A stretch of 64,000 bases of DNA from Datnioides undecimradiatus (taxonomy: Eukaryota; Chordata; Actinopteri; Lobotiformes; Datnioididae). The notes beneath the pieces were generated by a model, which did not search any database, had not been told where the DNA came from, and worked only from the letters and a program-made list of their open reading frames with translations. Positions 10,910 through 22,763 of this stretch are shown here, one piece after another (positions within the stretch are counted from its first letter, which is position 1; every line of letters begins with the position of its first letter). The translations under genes were made by a program, and so were the position numbers. Where the stretch lies: NCBI GenBank assembly GCA_008933995.1, contig WARS01000044.1, forward strand, positions 2,438,866-2,502,865. The letters run 5' to 3'.

Positions 10910-13900
10910 CTACAAATGGACAAACAGAAAGACGAGAGACATGTAAATGTGCCTGTAGTCGCTGTAAGGAAGTCATACAACCTGGAGGCTAAAATGTGCC
11001 ATCTTAATATGTTGAATCAACATGAAATTACAATTACAATGGTGACTGAGGTTTCCCTTTCACTGACTGGCACTGTCAGTGATAACAGCACCCTTTGTCT
11101 GTGCAGCAATATGTACCTCGATATTATATTAATATTGTGCTATGGCCTTATTGTCCTGTTTTTACAGGTTGTATTTACAGGGAAGTGTTATCTGACTTAA
11201 CCAGCCTGTCCTGGTGCTATTCTGTTATTTTCCTCTTATCCCATTTTTTTTTTTTTTTCATCATATCCACATTACTAATAATAAGTGGAGTGGACATCAT
11301 CACTCAGTGTGTAAAGAAAAGATTTTGCAGAAAAACAAAGCTTGGAAACAACACATCAACGTTCATGTTTCTAACACTTATAGGTCAGGTTACCTTGCTG
11401 CTGGAGAGCTGGCTGAGGTGCGGTTTGAGGTCCTCTCCGATCACTGCGTAAATAGCCACCAAACAGAACACGCAGGCTTTCCTCACACTGCTCTCAGAGT
11501 TGTCGTAACCCTGTTCAGCCACATAAAATACATTACAAACCCGCAGGAGACTGTGAGAGTAGGAAGTTTATTTGTTTGAATGAGGTGAAAAACAAAAAAA
11601 CAATTCATTTTACTTTTACTAACAACAAACTGTGTGTTACCTGTATAAGTCCTGGCACTATCTCAGGCAGCAGGTTGATCAGGCCCTCGCGGGGAACCCT
11701 CTCCACCACCTTGGTCTGCATCTTGATGGCAGCCAGGTTGATGGGGTAGTCAGCTGACTGGATGATGGGACACAACACCTTGATACACTGGTCTGGACTG
11801 ATGGACAGGGCCAACATGGCCGCCGTCTCCTCTGCTGCTCGCACCACCTGCAGGACCACACACACAAACATTAACAGATTAAACTATTGCACAAAAATGT
11901 GCTCTGATCACACTTAGTAGTTTATTTGTGCATTAAAAAGAACAAATATAGCCCTTTCATAATCATGCAGCAGACAGGCATGTTTTTATCGTCCTTATTA
12001 TTGTACTCTGTGTGTTGGGGTATGTGTACCTCCTTGTGGGGGTCTTTGTGAGCCTCTAGGGCCTTCATAATGGTGAGCTCTGCATAGTTTTTGAACCTCC
12101 AGGGCTGCTTGCTGAGAATCTCCCTCAGCACCCGCAGAGCCAGTGTTCGGATCACATGCTGGCAGATTGACAGAGAAATGTAAGTGTAGTGAAAAGGAAA
12201 TCAGTTTGGACAGTTTGTTCAGTGTTATCACAAAGGTGTGAAGGGTGAGTGTGTGTTTACCTCTCTGTCACCCATTGTTTCGAGCAGGAGCAGCAGGATG
12301 GTCTTGAAATGTTCGTCCCACACCTGCAGGGTGTTTTCGCGAATCAGCTTCAGCAGTTCGCACAGCGCTGCCTTTCTCTCCTCAATGCGCTCATTGTGGT
12401 TGGACAGCTCTTTCAGCAGCTCAGCCACCAGCTCTGATTGGTCAAGGCTGCTGTCTGTTAAGCAGAAAAATAAAACATGCTACAATTATCTTATGATTTG
12501 TTTGTGTGTTGCAGAGTGTGTTTTTCTGTCAGAGAGAGTTTGTGTACCGTCGGTGAGATGCTCAGAGTCGTCCATGCTGGTGTCTTTGCGGCTGTGTTTA
12601 AATGGAGAATCTAGGAAGTGCTCACGGGCTCCCCGGGGGCTGGAGGAGAGCAGAGGGGTGTTGAGGAGGGAAGTCTTGTTGTCCAGAGCCATGCGGCCTC
12701 CGTCCATCAAGTCTGAGGCTCTGCCGTCCGTCCCACTGTCCCCCTGCAGAGGTGCAATTAAACTGTTAAAGGGGCTTAGACTCTCAGGTCAGGGCTGTAT
12801 TTTGGTTCATTTGGACCAAATAAAACCCAAAGTTATTATGCATATTTACACAGATTTTACTTGAGTGAGAAATTACTTTCTAGACAGTTAATGGTCAACA
12901 CATTAATTAAATTGAGGTTTAGTTTTTGAATTCATGTTAAATTCATATCACAAAATACTAAAGTTGGTCTGCTTTGCTTTCTGAAAACAAACCAGGTTGG
13001 CTCGAACAGAGACCAGAGACCACCTCCTTAGCCAGTCTTGATCCATTATTTAATCTTAGTTCTGAACTTTGAAACTATTTTTTTAATTTCTTTGAAATAC
13101 ACATAACACCTTATCTGTGAAAGCATCCTTGAGTGCTGAGCTGGACACTGGACTGTTTTTCCAAAACCCACTTGTTGTGTCACTCTTCTGATTTATTTAC
13201 CTGGATCATTTCAGATACACAACCAGTAAAATGTGTCATTGTTGTCAGTGTGTATCTGATAAAAACCAAGCCGCACTAATACTCACATGTAGAACAACCT
13301 TGTTCTTGTTTCTGTGTATATTTACAGCCTGTGGGCCGTGGTTTGATGAGTCAGGTGTGCTGTGATTGGCAGGCTGATGATATTTGGGCTGATTAGATTT
13401 CAGACACACCTCTTAGGGAAAATGTCAGGAGGTCACACCTCTGTACTTGAGTACATCGTGTCCTTAAAAGGGGGCTGTGGTTGTTGGGATGGACTGCAAC
13501 TAGACCGGGCATGACGTCTGGAGTCATAAATTTGGACTGAACAAGCAGAGTATCAAGATAAGCACTTGTGGAAAATGGGAAACCTCCTCACTGTGATTTT
13601 CAGCCACTGGGTTCATAAACAATAAACCTGATTTTATCAGTGGCTATAGAGGATTAAGTTCAATGTCAACTGTCCCATAAACACTTAATGTATGCCTCTC
13701 AGTTCCCACGCTGTGGGGGGAGCGCTGTAACAGATCATATGTCAGGGTCAGACACAGTACATAGAGGTGTGTGTGTGTGTGTGTGTTTGTGTGTGTGTGT
13801 TGTTATGCCTTTTCAAGTCCTGGAAAACATGCAGTTAAGCTAAAAGAAGTAGCTGACCTACTACTTTTTGCACACTAATTGGAATATCTGTGAAGCTCCA

Positions 13901-16900
13901 AGTAGCAAAAACACATCATGCAACAACTGTGGTCTTGTTTGGCTGCTTGTGAAGGCAGCGTTAAACACTGCTCTTTATTTATTTTATTTATTTTTAGTTA
14001 ATGTACTAAAACCAAGGCATTGTTCTTAACGTATCATCATATTTGAAAAACATTTCTTGAATCAATCTGTGTTCACTGCACAGCAGTGCCTTATTGCTAT
14101 AGCAACACTGAGTAACTCTATTGATCAGCTTACATATCAGTCAGCATCAAGGCACAACACCCCCTTGTTGCACAACACTACATAAAATATAGCACACAAC
14201 AGGGAATTAAAGTGAATTGTATCTCTGAAGAATGCAGGTTTTGTTTTGACAGCAGGGCTGCACACTGAGAACTGACTGCAAAACGCATTCAGGCAAAACT
14301 TCTCCTGATTTACTCAATTTACAAACATTTAATCTTCTGATTTGTCACAGTCTTTTGTTTTTTATGTTTAATGTAGGAGCTTCCAAATGTTGGCACCTTG
14401 GTGGCCAAGTCTCCAACACTTGCACTGGCTGCTATCCTCCACACAAACATGTGTCAATGTTTCACTTCTGTTCTAATCCGACGTCATGGCTGAGTGAGAA
14501 ACTGTCACGCTATGTAAAAACTCACCTAAAAACCAAAGATGTTGCTGACAATCAGAAAAAAACTTACAGCAGCAGCATTAGAGCTTTCAGTGTGACAAAT
14601 ACTGATGCACCCAACACATGTGGCATCTATCTGTCTGTTTTTACTGACCTCTTCCCCCTCCCGCCGCTGGACTGGTTCATTCATGTCCTCTTGGCTGCGG
14701 ACGCTGAAGTTCTGGATTGCTTCAGTGACACCTTTCAGCGAGCTGTAGATGTCTTCCGAGTTCATGTTCTCTGTGTCGTAGTCAAATGCACTGCACACCA
14801 CAGTAACAAAAAAACATGGAAGCTGAGCCACAGCTGCAGGATTATATGACTCATCAGACAACTAAACATCAGCCCAAATATACCCCACTCATGTGTGACA
14901 TGAGATATAAAATGTGGAAGATAATTCTTTTTACTACACATTTACAATAAATCTGGGTCATATTGTCTCTAACTAATGTGGTAAAACATCTGTAGACTGT
15001 ACTCTTCTCTACTGTGTGCTTGTTGACCTGTACTCATGATGATATGTCAATGATCGTTAGATGGATTTTCCATTTTAATGAATTGAGGTAGGATGAAGTT
15101 GAAGGTCTGTCTGTGTTTATTAAGAGAAGTATATGCGTTACCTTGGTGATGGGGTGTTCTGGGAGGTGTTGGTGGGAGAGGTGACCGGGCTGGACCAGCT
15201 GGCTGGAGATCGGGGGGTGTGGCGTGTCAGAGGGCTGCCCATTGGTGCCTGAGGAGGTGACAAAAAAAACACAAGTTAAGTCGAGTTAAAGAGAAGTGTG
15301 CCATTGACATTACAGTATAACGATTGCCAACTATAGTGCACTGTGTGTGTCTGCAGTCCTGCTCTCATTGTGTGGACTTAAAAGAGTTGGTGTGTGTTTA
15401 CCTGTGCAACGTTGCCAGTGTTCTTCAGGTGGTTCTGAAGCAGCTTAGTGGCTCCATCCTGAAAGGTTTTGGGCAGAGCTGCCAGCAGCATGGTGAACTC
15501 TGGAGTGTTGAGCTGGAACAAGGAGATCAGCACCGACTGCGCTGCCTGCAACACAGACAACATCTTATTCAGATAGACAAACTCCTGGGAGCATCTCCAC
15601 TGTCCGTCCCCTGTTGTTCGTGTCAAAAACTTTTTGGGGATGAACTGCTTTCTGAGTCAGCACCTTTCTGACGTCAGAGCTCTTGGGTTCAGTCGTCCAA
15701 GTAATGATGCGGGAGACGGCCAGCCGAGTCTCACTGGAGTTCACAAAGTCCGGAGCGTCCATCTGTAACGTCAGCGTCTCGATGTACTTCAGAATGGCCA
15801 CCTTCACCTGCAGTGCAACAACACACATTTATAACAATCATTAGTGGGTTAATTGATTATTAAAAACACTGCATGGCCAATATTCACCTGCAAAAACACA
15901 AATACAGTAATGACAAAACACACACACGGACAAGTGACCAACAATGTTCACAGTCAGCATGTACAACCCCAGCAGATTGTGCATCTCTGGCAGGTCTGAA
16001 AATCAAATGATGAATCAGTGAGAGAAGATCATAGTGCATTCATGTCCATGCTTCATAAAAACAAACTGATCAAAAAGAAAAGAGATGACAAATGACGAAA
16101 TAAAGGAACCAATGATTGCAAACATTCACCGCAGGCTCCGAAACGCCACAACAACTGACTCCTGTTCTGATTTTCCTCTATCTCTCTCTCTCTCCTTCTC
16201 CATCTCTCTACATATGCACCTCAAGGACCAGAACTTCCTCCATATCACTTAGCAGCATCGTGCGCGCCATATAATTGCTCCCCCCGGAGCGCACTGACCT
16301 GGGAGGACTGGCTCCAGGCTGCAGCCTGCTCGTCTAGAGAGCAGGCGTGGCGCCGCGCTCTGGGGGGGAACAATTTTACCCCGGACCCTCCCCTGCCTCG
16401 CCCTCGCCCGCAACACGAGCTCCGAACAGGCTTCAGAGAGAGAGAGGAGAAGCACCGCATCAAACAACGGAGAAAGAAAGGGGAATGGGGACAGGGGAGA
16501 CGGGAGGGAGACAAGAGAAGAAAAGGAAGGCGGAGGGAGAGGAGGGAGGGTGTAGAGAGTTTAAGAGTAGTAGAAAAAGATTGGAAAAGAGGTTTGGGCG
16601 AGTTTTTATTTTAATGTTCTGGCAATGCACAACGCATCATTTGGCCACAAGATGGCAGCAAAGAGCTGCAATGCCTTGTTGACAGAAATTATTGGTTAGT
16701 GAAGCTTCATGCAAAACTTTATAACCTGGATAATGACTGCTGCTTCGCTGCTGAAAGCATTTCATTGTTGTGTTTATACATTTACATCTTTCTAACTATC
16801 TTCTAACTATCTAAACTTACTTTTATCATTATCACTAAAAGAAAGATGCACAGGTTAATCTTGCATCTTGCTCAGACTGTATCTTCAAGCTGCTATTTGC

Positions 16901-18611
16901 ATTTTAGTTGTGTTGATTTCTTTTGTTTGTTTTTGGGCAACTACAGTGGGTTGCACGTCCTGATACTTCAACATCTTTGCAAAAAAAACAATCCTTTAAA
17001 TCCAACATTAACCATAAAAGGATTTGCAGCAGCACCCTCAGACAGGTTTGTACTGCTCTGTGGTATAGATCGTCACAATGCTCTTCCCTAGTCTGTCAGG
17101 TCACACTAACTTACAGAGGAGTTAAGAGTCTCAGCAACAAAGTTTTTGGACAATTAAGAGTTCTCTTCAAATTAGTGGCCACTTTTAGCTGCATGATAGT
17201 TCAAGAAATCTTATGAATACAAAAACAACATAGCAATAATTCTGTAAGGCAACAGCAGCGACATTCTGTAAAGTCAAGAGTGAGAAAAGTCTTGGGGAAC
17301 TTTATATTTAGGACAGGATGGTGAAATTGTGGTGCTGATAATATGTTTCAATGCCAAGGGTAGTTTGAAGGCAGACTGATAAGGAATGAAGTAGTTGCGA
17401 GGTGAAACATTGGGCAAGGAAGGGAGTGGGAGAAGGGAGCGCGACAGAGATAAATGGGTAGGGAGAGCGAGGAGTGATGGGTGAAGTAGCCGAAAGTGAG
17501 GGGAAGGTGATGCTGGTGTGGCAACAAGAGAGAGGGAGTGAGGGAGGGGGTCGGTAGGAGAGGATGGGTAAGAGGTTAGAGCAGGAAAGCTTGAAGGCAG
17601 TGCCCAAACTGTAGCAGAGCAAAAAAAGCCAGCGGAGTGGTCACATCACTCGCTGTCCAATAACAGCCCAGGATTCAGGGTTTCGTGGGGTTTTGGGAGT
17701 CAGCGCCAGCATGGGCAGGTCATATCAGTACAGCGGTTACCATGGTTACACATTCCTTGAGTTTCCAGCCTTATGTCCATCCCTCCTTCCCTTACTCAGA
17801 CCTTTATGCGCGCGCACACACACACACACACTCTTTCTCAGGTAAACATGCACACATACACACACACACACACACACACATTAAATTAACATGTCATTTA
17901 CCTTGAGGTTGGGCGTCTGTGTCTGGTCCACAGTGAACCTCATGAGAATAGTAAACTGGAGGTCATTGGGGAAAGACTCTCTGCCAGAGTAAAAAGAAAA
18001 CCTCATTACACTTCCAGCACACACACAGAAACTAGTCAAGAGTAAAAGGATCTGGACAGGTTGAAATACATGACTGAATTAAACACTGAAGTTAGAGGAA
18101 AAATGATAATTTGTCAAAATAGATTCTTTATTCTTTATTCTTTAAAATCTCTATGCAACAAACAATCTAAGTGCAAACTTGTTTTCTCTGGTTCTCAAAT
18201 CAGTAGTAAGTGGACTCTGATTTAAATTAATCTTAAAAATGCTTTTCCCACAGTTCAAGAGTGAACTTCCACGCTCAAATATAATTTGAATGTTTTCTTA
18301 TTACGTTGCCCACGTGTCCACTTCCATATGCTAATCCGTGTCCGTGTGTAATGTCACCCACCGTGTGACGTCCAGGGCTCTCTGAACTTTGGCCTGTACC
18401 GAGCCCAGCAGGTCGGCCCCCATCTTCTTCAGCAGCTGTGTGAGCAGGACAAACAACCAATCCTGCAGATCGTCCTTATGGACCTGGATGAAATCTACCA
18501 GTGTCTCCAGGAACATACTGAACACCTAAACACACACACACACACACACAGAAACACACAGAGTTTTGGTGACACAGTGACACACTCATTTAATGCCCAG
18601 CACGATTCATG

Positions 18612-18688
<77 letters not shown>

Positions 18689-21600
18689 GCAGTCCTCTGT
18701 TTACAGCGTGTTTACAGGATCAGGTTAGGCTGAAGAGGTATCAGGTGCAGTTAGTGGTTACTCTCCCATCATTGCAGTAGCCCGCCTTCATTCCCAATCA
18801 CCAATTAAATTTAAAAACCAAGTCACCCAAGTTAATAATAACATTAATATTAAAAGACAACCACAATGAGACAGTTACTTAAAAAGAAATCAACAAACAG
18901 CAATCACACCCTGCAGTGACCAGTGGTTGATTTCAGCAGGACGGTGCTTTGTTACATTGTGTGAGGTGGGTTAGTCAGTGATTGTTATGTTGCAGCCCTG
19001 ATAACGTGTTATCCAGTCCGATTAATGAAGCAGATATTAATCCAAACATATAAATACAGTAACACTGATGGGCCAAACTTACTCTCTACAGAGAGTTCCA
19101 TGGTGAGGTGGCATGGGGGAGAGAAAGACACATCTGTTAGCATCCTGAGAAAACACACTCCAGTATAACTCAGCGAGAGTGTTCCCTCAAAATCACAACT
19201 CTAAGCCCAACATTTGCAAAACGGAAATAGCGTCACATAGATCGACAACATCTTTAAACAAGTGAAGTGATGTTTTGTGCACACTAGGAAAGACCTGAGA
19301 ACTCAGAGAGAAGTGGAAAAACATGGGAGATGAAAAGTGGGAATGGTGAGGGATAGGTAAGATGGAGGCAGGATCCATGGTGAGATGCAGTACCTTGAAG
19401 GAGGCTGAGCTTATACCGGATTCTGCTGTGCCGTACACCCTGCCGGAGTCTCGCTGAAATTCATCAAATCGTCAAAAAGTCAAACGAAGGGGAAGGTGGG
19501 GGTGGTGGCTCTCACACACCTTACGACACGTGTGAGGCAGTGGGCACTCAAAAAGAGGACGGCCAAAGAAAAGTGGCAGTGTTAGAGAGGTCGAACCGCA
19601 GCGAGTTAGTCAGAGAGAAGAGCTGGCAGCCCACATATTTGTGTGTGTTTTAAGTGCATCTGAGTGTGTGCGGTCAGTGTCGTCGTTTCAGATTGCAGGG
19701 ATGCACAGAGGTTGGGGAGAGACAAAGCGAGTGGCAGTAGATGCAGTGAGCGCAGCCAGCGGATTGGCTGCTGAACAGTGACAGAGCAATCCCACGGGAC
19801 GGCGGAGAGTGTGAGGTCACACTCAGGCGTGGCATGCCATTAGAAACAAGTCCATTGCACAATCTGCATGCCTGTGTTTATGTTTGCCTGTGTGTACATG
19901 TACGTCTGAGAGCACATCGTGACACGTTTATCCCGTCTTTTCTCCAAAACTTATTCCAAAAAAACATCTGTGACTAAAACGTGTCTGTGAACAAAGAGAT
20001 CCTTGTTGTTGCTTTGGCAGAATCCGGTCGAGTGAAGGATGGTGGGATAAACAAAACATCCAAAATCAAAGTGGGTGAATAATGAATGTATCTAAAAATG
20101 ATAATGAAATGAGTGCTGTGTGTGTTTGGGTGAGGACTTGCGCTGCATGCACTCATACCTTACTGTGAGGGTCCGCAAACATCCTGGTGAAGATTTCACA
20201 AAGCCTCTTCAACTCTACCCGACTGCAGAGCGACAACAAACATTGTCAAATAAAAAAAATAAACAAATCGACGTATTCTTTGAAAACTTGTCCGCCTGCT
20301 CTGTGGCTAACCTCAGGGTGCGCTGGTTCTTGAGCAGTGCCTGCAGTCCCAACAGCCCCTCCTTCCTCTCTGACCAGTTGGCACTGGCACAGCGGTTCAG
20401 CACCTGAGGAGAACCACAAACACAGACACACAAAGAGGCCAGTTACTTCTTGGTAGAGGGAAATAATGATAATGCGAAACAATGCTGACGTTGAAGTGAT
20501 ATGAGTTTCTGTTTTAGAAAATATAAGTCAATAGATATATGTACACAAACTTTTTGCACAAACTGATGATGTGCAAGTGACTGCAGTTCACTGACTAGGA
20601 ACCAAAGTTGTGTATTTATGGTCAGTCGTGGCCTCAAAACTCCACACTAAGAATGTGAACAGTGCAAGGTTGAGCATTTGCATGGCTTCGAATTTAAAGA
20701 ATTAACAGCGTTTAAGATGCTGAGTAATATGCGATCAGTAGGATAACCCAGTGTTTTCTGCAGGCCACAAAAGGCAAGACACACGAGACAGAGCAGAGGA
20801 GGAAGCTGCCTGGATAAGATGCAATGTCCTAAAGGTTATGTGGTTAACAGAGTCTTCTGCTGTGGCTGCCAACCTCAGCTACATCTTCAGTCTGTCTCAT
20901 GTAGGTGGGGATGGCCCCTCCATTCCTGGAGCTGTAAGATCTCTCTGAGCAGGCGCTGGATGCATCACTGTTGGCATCGTCATCGGAGTACATGCCGTAG
21001 TTTTCGTACCGCCGCCGGGCTGGCTTCTTCTGCAGGTGGAAGACGTGAAAGGAGAAGGGGCATGAAATTAAACTGAAAGTGATAGCGGAGTGTTTGCAGG
21101 CACAGGCAGAAAACATGCACTCACACACCTAGCCTGAGAGAGAGCACAAGCTAAACACACACGAAACACACAGGTAAGGGGCAGGAGAAGAAGCTGACCT
21201 TGGACCGCATGTCTCCCAACAGCTGACAGCATTAAACAGAGGTAGAACCAAGGGTTAGTTAACACATAGACATACACATACACACACGCGCACGCACTCA
21301 CATGCAGTGCAGGTGTGAGCTGCACACGGTGACATGTTACTGGAATTCTTTGGAATATACATGTGCTGGTGAGCATTTTTCATACCAGTGCGTCGGCGAG
21401 AGCTTCTTCGACGTCTGAGCCCGTGTTGAGGACCCTCATGGCACTGACAGAGGAAGAGAGACGACTGGACTGACTGATGCCAAAACCTGATCCTGCAGAG
21501 TCGGACAGACGGACAGAGAGAAACCTTTAGACATGAGACCCAAAACTGTCATCGACCAGTGTCTCACTTGGCCACTGATGATCCACCATTCTCCTCATCA

Positions 21601-22709
21601 TCCATCCAATATGTCTCTCACTCGCTCGCACACACAAAGACACACACGCATACACATCGTTTCTCCCATGATCAAACCCTGTAAGTTGATGTGATGACTC
21701 GTTAGGTGGCAGTGCAGGTGCCACTGGGGGAGAAAGAATGATTGACAGAAAGTACAGGCAGAGGTGTTGGTGCCCCTGCAGGGGAGGGGTCAGAGCTAAA
21801 TAAAGAAAACAAATGGGCAAACTGGTAAAACTGGCAGAATGGCTGTCAACTGGCAACTGAATGGGCGGAAACATGCGATTCCACTGGAAGGTTCGACATC
21901 CTGGAGCGTAATGTAAAACAACAAAAAACCCCAAAACAAAACAAAAAACACGGAGGCTGATGGACAAGAAAAGAAACAGGCTGACAAATATTACAGGAGG
22001 ATGCGTGGCACTAAAGAACGGAGCGAACATAAAATTAAGGCAGAGTGGGTGAGGGACGGAGAAATAGATGTACTCAGCCTTCACCTGCAGCCCCAAAAGT
22101 GTCAGGTGTGTGGAGAGCTCCGGTGGAGCGAGAGTAGCTCCGCGTCGCTGCAACCAAGATTAAAAACACACATACAGAGTTTAACACACGCTCACGCACA
22201 CACACACACACAAGGGGCACACAAACACATACGAGCCTAAGGTCGAACAGTGTGTGAGAGAAGAAAGAAAGGCTGAAAAACGTGCAACTCTTTTTTTTTA
22301 AGTGTTGAGATTAAGTTTGATGTAAATCAGACCCTGAATCAAAATAAAAGCCTCTCTTCTCCTTTGATGTCCTACTAGTCATCCCTCCAGGGTGTCCGTC
22401 TGCTACTGCTACTCACCAAGGGGCGTGAAGGAGCGTACGGGGCTGGTGTCCCGGCTGCTCTCCCTGCTGGCCTCTCTGCTGCAGCCCTGACTCATACTGG
22501 GCCGGGGGATACGACTGCCCCGAGCTAACGCCACCCGGGTTACAACACCGCACCGCAGCGGAGGAAGAGACGAGGGGGGAAACCGGGGAAGGAAGAGCAG
22601 CAGAGGGAAAGAGAAGTGGTAGTAAGGGCACAAAGGACAAGGGGGAGGGACGGGAAGAAGACAACCAAATGACAAAAGGAAAAAGACAAACGTAAGCAGT
22701 GACAAAGGA

Positions 22710-22763
<54 letters not shown>

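Noticed and set aside
12238-12864. 208-codon open frame on plus
   Set aside because: It runs antisense over clasp2 exons 40 and 41, and its protein resembles nothing known. The minus strand encodes conserved CLASP2 here.
18615-18687. Regular tandem array that might suggest CRISPR
   Set aside because: It is a plain dinucleotide repeat in a vertebrate intron, with no spacers.
18478-18780. His/Thr-repeat open frame over the CA arrays
   Set aside because: It is a translation of a microsatellite, not a gene.
21527-22153. 208-codon open frame on minus
   Set aside because: It overlaps clasp2 exon 27 in another frame and has no conserved content beyond that.
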